A DNA stretch of 44,019 nucleotides, taken from positions 1 to 44,019 of the forward strand of contig CAMDTO010000007.1 in the NCBI GenBank assembly GCA_945907765.1, in the 5' to 3' direction. This stretch comes from Thermoflexus hugenholtzii JAD2 (GTDB taxonomy: Bacteria; Chloroflexota; UBA11872; UBA12225). Shown here piece by piece: positions 17,597 to 28,279 of this stretch. The translations under genes were made by a program, and so were the position numbers. The stretch's first letter is position 1; the number at the start of each line of letters is the position of its first letter. The notes beneath the pieces are model-generated. The model was not told the origin of the DNA, searched no databases, and worked only from the letters and a program-made list of their open reading frames with translations.

Positions 17597-20574
17597 GACC
17601 GACCCGCCCACGCGTGACGCAGTGCCGCCACTGGGACTGCCATGCGTTCAGCGCCGAAAACGGGAAACCGAGCAATTTCATCAGCGGAAACGGTGCCAAT
17701 GACCGACGCGTCACCACCCAGACGGGCTACAACTGCACCAACATGACGCTGTTCCACCTCAATGATGAACCGCCCGTTCCCCTCGCCGAAAAGGACCTCC
17801 ATCTCAGACGCTTCCCTTTGGTCATCGCGCGCGTCCGCACGGAAAGTGGGAGGCGCGGTGTGTATGTTGAAACCGACGTTCCCAGCAATCGCCATCTCAG
17901 CGAGGGCGACGGCGAAGCCCCCCTCGCTTATGTCGTGACACGAAACAACATGGCCGTCACGGATCGCCGCGTGAAGCCTCCGGTACCGCGTTGGTGCCGA
18001 GTGATCAAAGGGAGGAACCGACGAAAGCGAGACGTCGCGCACCATCGCGACGTGCGTCCCACCCAGTGCAACTGGCGTCATGCCGACCACCAACAGGGCG
18101 TTGCCGGCAGCCTTGAGATCCGGCGTTATGGTTCGCGATGCCTCGGGCACGTGCGCTACCGCCGTGATTACCAGGGTTGGCGGGACCGCATGACGTTTCC
18201 CATCCTTTCCCAGGTATTCATTATTAAGGGAGTCCTTGCCTGATACGAAGGGTGCGCCAAATGCGACAGCCGCTTCGCAAGCGCCAGCTACCGTCGCGAC
18301 AAGGTCACCAAGGGTCTCCTCGCGACGCGGGTCACCCCAGGAAAAATTGTCAAGCAACGCAACGTGGTCAGGATCCCCACCGCAAGCGACGACGTTCCGG
18401 ACAGCCTCATCCACGACCGCCTGTCCCATCCGCTCCGGGTCAGTCATTCCAAACCACGGATTGACGCCAATGCCAATCGCGAGTCCATTCGGCGCTAGCG
18501 GTTCGGCAATGACCGTTCCATCGGCGTGACCAATGACGTGCCCACCAATGGGCTCACCAACAAGTGGCCGGACGAGTGTCGCGCCGCGAATCTCGTGGTC
18601 GTACCGACGGATCACCGATGCCTTGCAGGCAATATTCGGATGTGCAAGAAGCTCGATCAGGATCGCTTCGAGCTCGGTGACGTTCATTGGCTGAGACAAT
18701 GACGAGGCGCCCGGGCGTCCCGAGGGATCGGATCGCGCCTCGGAAAATGCCGCGATGCGAGCCGGTTGAGGCAGCCTGGCAACCATATTTCGGGTTGGAC
18801 GTCCGTCATGCAGGAACCCTGTGTCGATGTCAACAATCGGATGCCCGGATGAGCGAACTACCAGGCGGCCAGAGCCAGTAAAGACGCCAACATCGGTGCA
18901 ATGGATCCCAAGGCGCTCACAGGCTTCTGACAATGGCCTCGGATCGGCGGTCGCCACCACCATCCGTTCTTGCGCCTCTGACAGCCAAACCTCCCACGGT
19001 GCGAGGCCGGGGTACTTCATTGGCAATCCATCGAGCTCTACATCGGCGCCGACACCCTCGGCCATCTCGCCAATGGCCGACGAAAGTCCTCCCGCACCGC
19101 AGTCGGTTATGGATCGGTAGAGATGGCGTCCATCGGCCAACAGGTCCACGAGGAGCTTCTCAGTAATCGGGTCACCAATCTGCACACTTGCGCCCGCAAC
19201 ATCCCCAGTGGTCGCATCCATTGTTGCCGAGGAAAAGGTCGCCCCTCGAAGGCCGTCACGGCCGGTGGCCCCGCCGAGAACGACAATCCGGTCACCCGGA
19301 AGTGGCCGTTCCGCCACGTACGGGGAATTGGCCATTCCGACGCACCCCGCGAAAACGAGCGGGTTGGCGACGTACCCGGGGTCATAGAGGACCGCGCCGG
19401 CAAGGGTCGGAAGGCCAATCTTGTTACCGTAGTCAGCGATGCCTGCGACCACACCTGAGCGCACGCGTCGGGGATGGATTACCCCATCTGGCAGCAGTGC
19501 ATCTGCCGTATCCGCTGGTCCGAAGCACAGGATGTCAGTGCACGCGATCGGTCGATGCGATGCCCCGAGGACATCCCTGATGACACCGCCGACACCTGTA
19601 TTCGCACCCCCAAAGGGCTCCACGGCACTGGGATGATTATGGGTTTCGCACTTGACGGCGAATGTCGTGCCCGGAGTGAATTGGAGGATTCCAGCATTAC
19701 CAACGAACGCACTCACGACATATGGCGCATTGATTTGGGCCGTCGCGCGACGAAGTTGGTCGAGGAGCGGGACAATTTCCTCACCTGTCGTGCTGGTGAT
19801 CCTCGCCCGAAACGTCTTGTGGGCGCAGTGTTCAGACCACGTTTGCGCGATCATCTCGAGTTCGATGTCGGGCGCTACGCCACCGCGAACAGCATAATAA
19901 GCCCCTATCGCCTCGAGTTCAGCCGGGTCGAGGGCCATTCCGCGCGCACGGTTAAGCGCTACAAGATCGGCATCAGTACGAACGGGAAGGTGAACCGGGT
20001 AGGTCACGTGGACAGATTGGACTGCTCGAATTACCGGTGGGAAAGAAACTCCCGAAACGAAGGGTTCGCCAAAAACCTCGACCGTCTCGGCTGAACCCTG
20101 AGCGAAAACAGGTTCGACGAGACTGTCAATGACCCAGTGCTCGATTACGGGGTTGACGAGCAATCGCCGGATAAGTGTCTCACGCAAACTGTGGGGAATT
20201 TCTCCCCGCAGTTCGATCCGCCGGCCAGTTGCTACCCCGTGGGCCGGCCACCCCTTGCGTCTTGCAACCCGAAGCAGTTGTTCTGCGACAGCATCCGTGA
20301 CCCCGGCGTGAAGCACGGACTCGACCATCAGGGAAGTGTCCTTCGTGACCCCGCCGCTGCGAGACCACGTGGATGACTGAAGGAGTGGATCAACGAGGAT
20401 GCTCACTAGGGCATCGCGGGCATCGGAATCGAGAGTTCCACGAAAGAAAATTAGATCGCTGATCGTTGCCGACTGCAAAGCGGGGTATCCCATCGCGTGG
20501 GCGTCGGAGAGGAGGGAGCGACCGCGAGGGTCGTCGCCGCGCACGGCGACCAAGAGGCAGTGAACAGCGGTCAT
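17593..20574 (-). CDS. purL: Phosphoribosylformylglycinamidine synthase, PurL with N-terminal PurS-like extension
   Basis: 993 aa; MIAQTWSEHCAHKTFRARI, KCETHNHPSAVEPFGGANTGVGGVIRDVLGA, DCGAGGLSSAIGEMAEG, CHDISEGGFAVALAEMAI; about 210 aa precede the PurL core. Confidence 0.94.
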   Translation of the reverse strand: MTAVHCLLVAVRGDDPRGRSLLSDAHAMGYPALQSATISDLIFFRGTLDSDARDALVSILVDPLLQSSTWSRSGGVTKDTSLMVESVLHAGVTDAVAEQLLRVARRKGWPAHGVATGRRIELRGEIPHSLRETLIRRLLVNPVIEHWVIDSLVEPVFAQGSAETVEVFGEPFVSGVSFPPVIRAVQSVHVTYPVHLPVRTDADLVALNRARGMALDPAELEAIGAYYAVRGGVAPDIELEMIAQTWSEHCAHKTFRARITSTTGEEIVPLLDQLRRATAQINAPYVVSAFVGNAGILQFTPGTTFAVKCETHNHPSAVEPFGGANTGVGGVIRDVLGASHRPIACTDILCFGPADTADALLPDGVIHPRRVRSGVVAGIADYGNKIGLPTLAGAVLYDPGYVANPLVFAGCVGMANSPYVAERPLPGDRIVVLGGATGRDGLRGATFSSATMDATTGDVAGASVQIGDPITEKLLVDLLADGRHLYRSITDCGAGGLSSAIGEMAEGVGADVELDGLPMKYPGLAPWEVWLSEAQERMVVATADPRPLSEACERLGIHCTDVGVFTGSGRLVVRSSGHPIVDIDTGFLHDGRPTRNMVARLPQPARIAAFSEARSDPSGRPGASSLSQPMNVTELEAILIELLAHPNIACKASVIRRYDHEIRGATLVRPLVGEPIGGHVIGHADGTVIAEPLAPNGLAIGIGVNPWFGMTDPERMGQAVVDEAVRNVVACGGDPDHVALLDNFSWGDPRREETLGDLVATVAGACEAAVAFGAPFVSGKDSLNNEYLGKDGKRHAVPPTLVITAVAHVPEASRTITPDLKAAGNALLVVGMTPVALGGTHVAMVRDVSLSSVPPFDHSAPTRYRRLHAAIRDGHVVSCHDISEGGFAVALAEMAIAGNVGFNIHTAPPTFRADARDDQREASEMEVLFGEGNGRFIIEVEQRHVGAVVARLGGDASVIGTVSADEIARFPVFGAERMAVPVAALRHAWAGRS

Positions 20575-20698
20575 TGAGGTAGGAGTTTACCAACGCGGGC
20601 AGGAGCAATCAGGACGGTGATCTTCGTTCCTCGGTCACCATCGATCAACTACTGATCTGGGTTCGCTGGCACGATCAGGGACGGCATTGGTCGCATCA

Positions 20699-22363
20699 AT
20701 GACGTTTGCATCGACGCGACCGGCCACGGGCAACGTGATGCCCTTGAAACCCGTTCTAGGCGAGATGGTGAGCCCCGAACGTAGCGGCCAATCCAATTCT
20801 GGCTTGCCTGACGGCGACCATGATCAGCCGTCCGGTAACCATGTGTTTGGCTTCGTCGCACTCGCGATGGGACTCGTTACTGCAGTTTCACGCATTCCAT
20901 TCCGAAGCGAGTACCTCTTTGCTTGGGACAGTGCGAATTACGCACTCGCCCTTGATCAATATAACGTTGCCTTCCATCAACCCCAACCACCTGGGTATCC
21001 GCTGTACGTCGCAACGGCGTGGATGTTGCGACTGGTCATCGGTGAAGCGAACGCAAGCTACGTCACCTTGAGTATTGTCGCGAGCGGCTTGGCGGTGACG
21101 ATGCTTGTCCTGGTTGGGGCGCGTCTCTTCGACCGCACGACTGGGGTTCTTGCAGGTTTCGTCCTTGCAACGTCAGCACTTTTCTGGGGCCAAGGTGAGG
21201 TTGCGTACCCGTACGCGCTCCTCGCGGCATTCTCGACGTCGGGAGCCTGGGTCTCTCTGCGAGTGGCCTCGGACAAACGACAGGCCAGGCGAACGGCGAT
21301 TGTCGGGGCCATCATTCTCGGGATCGGCTCGGGTTATCGAACCGAAGTCACTCCATTCCTCGCACCAGTTCTGCTTTGGGCAATCCTCAGTCACCCATCG
21401 GATTGGCGGGCGAGGGTCGGAACCTTGGCAGCCGCGGGAAGCATTGGTGGTGCCGTGATCGCAGCCTGGTACGTGCCGATGGTCATCGCAACTGGTGGAT
21501 GGGAGGTGTATCAGCAAGCGACCGGTGGCTATTACGCCTACTTCATTCAGTCGACGTCGGGTCTCGGCAAGCAGCTGCTCGGTATCTTGGAGAATCTGCG
21601 CGCTCTGGTGAATTTCACCTACGCGGGACTTGGTCCGGCAATCGTGCTCTTGGTCCTGGACCTAGGCGTGCGCTTCCGTCCAACGCGTTTGGCGAGCGAT
21701 CCCGCAACCCGTTTCGTTGCTATCTGGCTCGCGCCACCTCTCGCCTTCTACGTTTTGGTCCACCTGGGAAATCCCGGTTACATCCTGACGTTCCTGCCGC
21801 CGGCGTGCCTGCTTGTTGCTGCAGGGTCTCGCGACCTTGTCGCGGACCTGTTCGTGGCGTTAGGGCAGCCTCGGGTTCAGGTTCGCGACATAGTGGCAAC
21901 GTGTGTGCTCCTAACGGTGACTTGCACGATCAACGCGGTTCTCTTTCTCATCGGTCCTGGTGAAGGGCGACTGCGCGAAATCAGGGAGATCGACCGCACC
22001 CTTGACCGCACGGTCTCGGCGCTCCGACGCGACTTCGTCCCGTCCTCAACCCTGCTGGTGGCATATGACCGGTCCCGGCAGTATCGCTACTACCTGCCGG
22101 GGTATCACCACGAACTCCTCTTCAACGTTGCGGTGGCTGGCATCGGAACCGACACGAGCCGGTACTGGGAACGACGTCAATCCCTGATGGTTCCTGTCGG
22201 GATCACCGCGATCGTCTTCCCAGACCTCGACCAGAACACCGCCGAACAGTCAGGCATGTTGAAGAAGCAGTCGCTTGGCGACGGAATCGAATGGTGGGTG
22301 GCGACTGTGACCACCGGAGACCGCGCCGTGTGGGGCTACAGATACGCGTCAGTGTCCCGTTAG
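20699..22363 (+). CDS. Multi-spanning membrane protein, possible GT-C-type (PMT-like) glycosyltransferase
   Basis: Polytopic hydrophobic protein with AWDSANYALALDQYNVAFHQPQPPGYPLYVATAWMLRLVIGEAN; start codon uncertain. Confidence 0.6.
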   Translation: MTFASTRPATGNVMPLKPVLGEMVSPERSGQSNSGLPDGDHDQPSGNHVFGFVALAMGLVTAVSRIPFRSEYLFAWDSANYALALDQYNVAFHQPQPPGYPLYVATAWMLRLVIGEANASYVTLSIVASGLAVTMLVLVGARLFDRTTGVLAGFVLATSALFWGQGEVAYPYALLAAFSTSGAWVSLRVASDKRQARRTAIVGAIILGIGSGYRTEVTPFLAPVLLWAILSHPSDWRARVGTLAAAGSIGGAVIAAWYVPMVIATGGWEVYQQATGGYYAYFIQSTSGLGKQLLGILENLRALVNFTYAGLGPAIVLLVLDLGVRFRPTRLASDPATRFVAIWLAPPLAFYVLVHLGNPGYILTFLPPACLLVAAGSRDLVADLFVALGQPRVQVRDIVATCVLLTVTCTINAVLFLIGPGEGRLREIREIDRTLDRTVSALRRDFVPSSTLLVAYDRSRQYRYYLPGYHHELLFNVAVAGIGTDTSRYWERRQSLMVPVGITAIVFPDLDQNTAEQSGMLKKQSLGDGIEWWVATVTTGDRAVWGYRYASVSR

Positions 22364-22418
22364 CTCATGACGGACGCTCATGGATTGGGAAGGGGTCTCG
22401 GGATACGCGACTGGAACT

Positions 22419-25121
22419 TCAGCCATTCGCTGGCGCGCATCCGGTGTCTGGATAGGGAACCACTGACGCGGGTGGGCGCGGACCGTTGGCAGGTCGTCGG
22501 ATTGACGTATCAACCGCAACCACCGGGTTCCCCCAACCACCCCAGTCATTTCGCACATCCTCAACCGGTCCCGTGAGGAGCGTGAGGTCCACCGTCTGTC
22601 CAACCCAGCGATCGAGCGGGACGCGAAAATCAATCCAGCGTCGCTCGTCCTCAAGCGCCCTCGGGTTGACCCGAAGCGAGCATCGTTGACCACCGGACCC
22701 CGTCACCGATTGACCGCCGGTCGGAGTAACTTCGACAGTGAAAACCATCCCGTCGCCATAATCAGTCAGCCAAGCATCTGGCCTGAGCCCAACCCCGGAT
22801 TGGAAAACCGTCCCACTGTCTCGAACGGGAAATGTCACCGTTGCACGCGATGGCGGATGCATGAACAACCATCGCCTCCGGCGTCCACCATGCGCACGAG
22901 GATCGATCGCCTCCCCAACCATGTCAGAGGGGCCAATCTGCATGAACCCAACATTGAGGAATGCATCGGAGGCAAGACGCGACCCCGTAGGTGACGACAG
23001 ACGGGCCTGACCAGAACTCACGGCCGCAGCGATGTCGATGATGATCCGGTTGGGCACGTCCCCGACCAGACGACGGGTGTACTGGCTCGAGATCTCGGAC
23101 CCCAGCTGCCCACCCGCAAGCACAGTAATCACTATCGACGCAACAAGACCAGCAATCTGCGGGAGTGAGCAGGATTTCGTTCGCATCACCTGTGCCGCCA
23201 GCACGCTTGCGAGGGCGAGGGCGGTAGCAAAAGTCACCCCGTCTCCCGCGATCCGCACCATTGTGGAACCAAACACGGTAGTTATTGTGTGACGCCCTCG
23301 AGGAACATCGACCAATTGGAACCCGAGGGTCGCATCCTCATCAGCCCGGTACGCCGGAGTACGGATTGGAACCTGGACCCCGTCGACTAACGCGCGCCAG
23401 CCAGGGAAATCCAGTTGATGCCAAGCGATGGTCGCGCCGTCACCCACGACGTCGACTTCAATTTCGTTGATCAGTCCACGCGATCGGAGTGAACTAATTC
23501 GCGCTTCGCCTTCGTAAACAAGTGCCGTGCCACCGAGCCAGCCGGCGGGCGGGTACTGCCAATCAAGCACGTGATTACCCCTTGGCCGGCCAATCAACCC
23601 GAGACGGGTGTCTGCTGCCCGTTGTGTCGCAGCGACATCAAACACTCGAGGCGTGAACTCCCCACTCGATGTCACTCGTCCTGCCCAGGTGTCCCGTGCG
23701 TACTCGGCCCCCACAAGACTTGCGCGACTTACCGGCTGGGGAACCGCCCCAGGAAATGGGAACGGCACCTCGGTTAGCGTGCTTGCGATCAATGCACACC
23801 CAGCAGCCAACACGCCGAATGCCGACAATGGCAATGGAAAGGGTGCACGGGACATCGCACATCCGACAATAAGTCCAACACCCATTGAAAAAGGACCATA
23901 GAGGCGCGACGGGAATTGAAGCCATCTGAGCGCATCGATAGAGAGCCAGACAGTCGTTGACCAATTCGTGTTCAGGAACCAGGTGACCGCGATCAGGCTT
24001 GCAGCTCCTGCAAACGCGCCTAGTTCTGACTGGGAGACTGGCGGGTAATCCGGTTCTGCGCTCCGATCAATTCTTGGTGCGGTCCGAACCCGACTGACGT
24101 ACCAAGCGAACACACCCAGGGATGCCATCGCCAATATCGCGATCTGGACGGCACCGGGTTTAACCGGACCGTCCCACCCTGGAGGCCCCCACGGGTAGCG
24201 GAACGCAAACTGCCAATCGACGGCACTTAATTCGACACCATATGGTGATCGTTCCGGGCGTGCAATTGCGCTTCCAACGCCGAACGGCGCAGACAACATC
24301 TCAAGGATCCCTTGGACCGGGAACTTGATTACGTCAACCTGTACCGCATCCCTTTCGAGAAGCATCGGTCCAGTCGCGAACGCAGTCAAACCAAGTGCAA
24401 GCACACCACCCAATGCGAGTTGGAGCACTGATTTCTTTGCACGATGCGGCGTGATAACGAGTTGGCAGATGACCCAAACGACCGCGCAACCAGCCGCCAT
24501 GACGGCGCTAAGAGAATGGGTCAAGAGCAGCAGTGCGCCTATGGTTCCGGCGAACAAACCAAATCTTGGTGAGGACGCTGCCCAAACGTGACACGCCCGA
24601 TGAATTGACAGGATGAACCACGGAAGAAGTGCGAGGCAGATGGCCTCCGGCAGGTCACCCCGTACGTACAGGTTCGTCACGAACGGGTACGGAGCCGCGA
24701 CGTAGACCAGACCGCCAGCAACTCCGGCAAGTGACCCTAGCCTACCTGATGAGACTGGCCAGAATGCCCGGACACACGCGGACACGCCAAAGGCGCCAAA
24801 GACCACACTCACCGCTCCAAGAGCTTCGAACACCGAGTAGACCGGGACGCCTAGCCGGACAATTAACGACACGACGCCGTATGTCAGGGACGCATAGTAA
24901 TTGAAGACCGGGTATCCGTAACCCAGAAAGAAGTCCGGCACCCAGCGAGGGAAGCTGAAATAGCGAGACTGTGTCTCCAGCATCACAAGAGTGCGGAACA
25001 GATGGGGGCTCCCGTCGTCAGTCTCCCAGAGGTTCGGGCGAACGACATATCCGACTACCCATATTGGTGCGGTTACCACGATCGTGAGCGCAACGCTCAG
25101 GAGTGACGTACGCAAGTTCAC
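22419..25121 (-). CDS. Large polytopic membrane protein of the 6-pyruvoyl-tetrahydropterin-synthase-related / YfhO-like type
   Basis: 900 aa; WETDDGSPHLFRTLVMLETQSRYFSFPRWVPDFFLGYGYPVFNYYASLTYGVVSL, YPFVTNLYVRGDLPEAICLALLPWFI; GTG start. Confidence 0.65.
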   Translation of the reverse strand: MNLRTSLLSVALTIVVTAPIWVVGYVVRPNLWETDDGSPHLFRTLVMLETQSRYFSFPRWVPDFFLGYGYPVFNYYASLTYGVVSLIVRLGVPVYSVFEALGAVSVVFGAFGVSACVRAFWPVSSGRLGSLAGVAGGLVYVAAPYPFVTNLYVRGDLPEAICLALLPWFILSIHRACHVWAASSPRFGLFAGTIGALLLLTHSLSAVMAAGCAVVWVICQLVITPHRAKKSVLQLALGGVLALGLTAFATGPMLLERDAVQVDVIKFPVQGILEMLSAPFGVGSAIARPERSPYGVELSAVDWQFAFRYPWGPPGWDGPVKPGAVQIAILAMASLGVFAWYVSRVRTAPRIDRSAEPDYPPVSQSELGAFAGAASLIAVTWFLNTNWSTTVWLSIDALRWLQFPSRLYGPFSMGVGLIVGCAMSRAPFPLPLSAFGVLAAGCALIASTLTEVPFPFPGAVPQPVSRASLVGAEYARDTWAGRVTSSGEFTPRVFDVAATQRAADTRLGLIGRPRGNHVLDWQYPPAGWLGGTALVYEGEARISSLRSRGLINEIEVDVVGDGATIAWHQLDFPGWRALVDGVQVPIRTPAYRADEDATLGFQLVDVPRGRHTITTVFGSTMVRIAGDGVTFATALALASVLAAQVMRTKSCSLPQIAGLVASIVITVLAGGQLGSEISSQYTRRLVGDVPNRIIIDIAAAVSSGQARLSSPTGSRLASDAFLNVGFMQIGPSDMVGEAIDPRAHGGRRRRWLFMHPPSRATVTFPVRDSGTVFQSGVGLRPDAWLTDYGDGMVFTVEVTPTGGQSVTGSGGQRCSLRVNPRALEDERRWIDFRVPLDRWVGQTVDLTLLTGPVEDVRNDWGGWGNPVVAVDTSIRRPANGPRPPASVVPYPDTGCAPANG

Positions 25122-25237
25122 GATATGGCACTCCCAGTGAAAGCAGCATCACGCTCCCAAGACGGGACGAGACCTTGTGCCAGGGGAGCCAATCTGTTCA
25201 AGAGCGACCACAAATATCGGGTTAGAATGCCCACGAA

Positions 25238-25735
25238 ATGCAAGGAAATCATTCGGAGTTCGCCCCCGCAATTGGTGGCTGGAACCATATCGGGATTACC
25301 GTACGGAACCTCGAGAACAGCCTCCAGTTTTACCAAGAACTCCTTGGATTCGAACTCCTCGGGCGACAGGAACGTGACAGTGCGGACCTCGGTCTCATCC
25401 TCGGGTATGCACGGACCCACATCCGCATGGCATTCCTTCGTCCACGCGGGACCATTGAACCGGTGCTCGAATTGATCGAGGTTGTCGAGCCGCAAGGCGA
25501 ATCCCTCGATGTCCAGACAGCCAATCCAGGAGCGGTTCACCTTACGTTCGACGTCAAGGACCTCGATGCGGTCTGCACGCACCTGTCCGGACTTGGAGTC
25601 CAATTCCTATCTGAACCCGTCACCCTGACCTCCGGGGTCAATGCCGGAGCGCGAAATGTCTATTGCCTGGATCCCGATGGGATACGCATCGCGCTATTCC
25701 AGCGATTGCCCGGCAAGGGTCACCACGGCACGTGA
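25238..25735 (+). CDS. VOC (glyoxalase/dioxygenase superfamily) protein
   Basis: GWNHIGITVRNLENSLQFYQELLGFELLGRQ ... AVHLTFDVKDLDAVCTHLSGLGVQF ... VYCLDPDGIRIALFQ. Confidence 0.85.
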   Translation: MQGNHSEFAPAIGGWNHIGITVRNLENSLQFYQELLGFELLGRQERDSADLGLILGYARTHIRMAFLRPRGTIEPVLELIEVVEPQGESLDVQTANPGAVHLTFDVKDLDAVCTHLSGLGVQFLSEPVTLTSGVNAGARNVYCLDPDGIRIALFQRLPGKGHHGT

Positions 25736-25771
25736 GACCACCCGGCAGCGGTTCACCAGTATCCTGACCTT

Positions 25772-26425
25772 GTGAATGCGACCGCGCAATCCAAGCCACG
25801 CCTGACTGTCGTGGCACATCCATTGGTTGAAGACTGCCTCGCGCGGCTGCGAGACATCGAAACCGCTACGGCGGAGTTTCGCCGGGCAGCGCGATTGCTC
25901 ACCCAGCTCTTGCTTTTCGAAGCGACGCGTGACCTTCCGTTGGCAAGCACGAGTGTTGTGACACCCCTCGAGGCTGCGACGGTCAACCGGATCCGACGCC
26001 CTATCGTCCTTGTACCTGTGCTCCGGTCTGGACTTGCGATGCTTGATACCGCCACTGATATGTTCCCTGATGCGCGGGTCGGGTTCGTGGGTCTAGAACG
26101 CGATGAGCGCACCGCAATCCCCCGTGGTTACTACCGTAAATTGCCCACACCGATCGATCAGGCCGCCGTGATGATCCTCGAGCCGATGCTTGCCACGGGT
26201 GGATCGGCCTTGGCGAGTCTGGAGATCGCCAAGGCCGACGGCGCCCGCGATCTCCGCCTCATATGCGCGGTCGCCGCGCCAGAAGGAGTTCGTGCGGTTC
26301 ACGAACGGATGCCGGACTGCGCGATCTACATCGCAACCCTCGACCGTGGCCTGAATGATCGGAAATACATCATGCCGGGACTTGGCGATTTTGGTGACCG
26401 CTATTTCGGCACCGAGCCACTCTGA
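25772..26425 (+). CDS. upp: Uracil phosphoribosyltransferase
   Basis: VVAHPLVEDCLARLRD, PIVLVPVLRSGLAMLDTATDMFPDARVGFVGLERDE, VMILEPMLATGGSALASLEIAK, YIMPGLGDFGDRYFGTE. Confidence 0.93.
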   Translation: MNATAQSKPRLTVVAHPLVEDCLARLRDIETATAEFRRAARLLTQLLLFEATRDLPLASTSVVTPLEAATVNRIRRPIVLVPVLRSGLAMLDTATDMFPDARVGFVGLERDERTAIPRGYYRKLPTPIDQAAVMILEPMLATGGSALASLEIAKADGARDLRLICAVAAPEGVRAVHERMPDCAIYIATLDRGLNDRKYIMPGLGDFGDRYFGTEPL

Positions 26426-26733
26426 AGTGCGATCCCTGAAAACCCTTTGCTGGTAACTATTGCACCGTTTCGCCCGGTGAAGAAGCCACTACCGCACACC
26501 CGTCGAGAACAAGTCCAGGGACTGTCAGCAACGTGCAAATGAAACGGAACACCGCTGGTTTCCGAGTTTGACCTCGTTTTTCGTGGTTCCATCATCCTCG
26601 GCGGCGGTGCCACGCGAGTACTGGGAAGCACGCACCACGCTTGGTCAAGTAAGTTACCGAAAGCGATTCGTCCGACAGCCGCATTCACGCCCACGCGGCA
26701 ATCATGCACCTATCCGAAGGAGAATGGCCTCAC

Positions 26734-27726
26734 ATGAAAGTCTTCATTACACGGAACATCCCCGACATCGGGCCAGCCAAGTTGCGCGCGTCCGGGTGGG
26801 AAATTGACCAATGGCATTCCGACGACGTCATCCCGCGTGCCACGCTACTTGAGAAAGTTCACGGGGCGGACGCCGTGCTGTCTCTCCTGACCGAACGCAT
26901 CGACGCAGAACTGCTTGACGCCGCGGGTTCCCAACTCAAAGTGGTTGCCAATCTGGCGGTCGGGTTCGACAACTTCGTGGTCAGTGAAATGACCAAACGG
27001 CACGTCATCGGCACGAACACCCCGGACGTCCTTACCGATACGACCGCGGACCTCGCGTGGGCGCTTCTGATGTCGACCGCACGCATGCTTCCACAGGCGC
27101 AGAAATATGTGCACGATGGTAAATGGACCACTTGGGGACCCCTCTTGTTCCGGGGACAGGACATCCATCACGCGACACTCGGGCTAATCGGCGTTGGCAG
27201 GATTGGTGCAGCAATGGCCCGCCGGGCCTCGGGATTTGAAATGAAGGTCGTCTACTACGACGCGTACCGGCGTCAGGATCTTGAGGAGAAATACGGCTAC
27301 CACTACGCCAGTTCGGTAGAGGCAGTCCTCCTCCAAGCCGACTTCGTGAGCGTCCACACGCCCTACATGCCGGAGACGCATCACCTGATCAACGCCGACC
27401 GTCTCAAAATGATGAAGTCGACGGCCATTCTCATCAATAGTGCGCGTGGCCCGATCGTCGACCCGAAGGCGCTTTACGACGCGTTGCACAACGGGACGAT
27501 TTGGGCGGCGGGTCTGGACGTGACTTCGCCAGAACCGATCCACATGGACGATCCGTTGCTGTCCCTGGAAAACTGCCTGATCGTGCCCCACATCGCGAGT
27601 GCCTCGATGCAGACGCGAGATAACATGAGCGAACTCGCCGCTGACAACATCATCAATGTACTGACGCACAAGGCTCCGAAGACCCCTGTGAACAAGGACG
27701 CGGTTGTCGCCCAGGGCCTCGCCTGA
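26734..27726 (+). CDS. D-isomer-specific 2-hydroxyacid dehydrogenase (glyoxylate reductase-like)
   Basis: MKVFITRNIPDIGPAKLRASGWEI; VVANLAVGFDNFVV; LGLIGVGRIGAAMARRASGFEMKVVYYD; ILINSARGPIVDPKALYDAL; GLDVTSPEP; IVPHIASAS. RBS-like gaaggaga upstream. Confidence 0.92.
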   Translation: MKVFITRNIPDIGPAKLRASGWEIDQWHSDDVIPRATLLEKVHGADAVLSLLTERIDAELLDAAGSQLKVVANLAVGFDNFVVSEMTKRHVIGTNTPDVLTDTTADLAWALLMSTARMLPQAQKYVHDGKWTTWGPLLFRGQDIHHATLGLIGVGRIGAAMARRASGFEMKVVYYDAYRRQDLEEKYGYHYASSVEAVLLQADFVSVHTPYMPETHHLINADRLKMMKSTAILINSARGPIVDPKALYDALHNGTIWAAGLDVTSPEPIHMDDPLLSLENCLIVPHIASASMQTRDNMSELAADNIINVLTHKAPKTPVNKDAVVAQGLA

Positions 27727-27809
27727 TCCTGGCGACGCAATGCACATTTCTAGTCTCCATGGGGTTTCGGTGACGGTACCTCATGGGTTAATGACGCCTG
27801 GGACCCACC

Positions 27810-28181
27810 ATGCCACGAACCATTCGCATCGCCGCTGGCAACGTGACGATGGATGCGACGCTGAACGACACGGCAACGGCATCTGAAATCTGGGATGCGT
27901 TGCCAATCTCGGCCCGCGCCAGCATCTGGGGCGACGAGATCTACTTCGCCATTCCGGTTCACCGTGACGAGGAAAACGCGAAGGCGACCGTAGGTCTCGG
28001 CGATCTTGGGTACTGGCCGCCTGGCAACGCATTCTGCATCTTCTACGGCCCGACCCCAATGAGCCGCGGGGATGAGATCCGGCCTGCATCGCCGGTGAAC
28101 ATCGTGGGCAAAATCGTCGGGGATGCGACGTTGTTCAAGCAGGTTGCGTCGAGTTCCAAAGTCACCATTACCCCCGTGTAG
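27810..28181 (+). CDS. Cyclophilin-like fold protein
   Basis: ARASIWGDEIYFAIPVHRDEENAKATVGLGDLGYWPPGNAFCIFYGPTPMSRGDEIRPASPVNIVGKIVGDATLFKQV. Confidence 0.75.
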   Translation: MPRTIRIAAGNVTMDATLNDTATASEIWDALPISARASIWGDEIYFAIPVHRDEENAKATVGLGDLGYWPPGNAFCIFYGPTPMSRGDEIRPASPVNIVGKIVGDATLFKQVASSSKVTITPV

Positions 28182-28279
28182 TGCCGAAGTATGCTAGTGA
28201 TCGAACCCTGCGTAACGGCCATGGGTTGCTTGCGGGTGCTGGCGAAACCAGCGCAGAGAATGACAACAGGAGAAGGATC

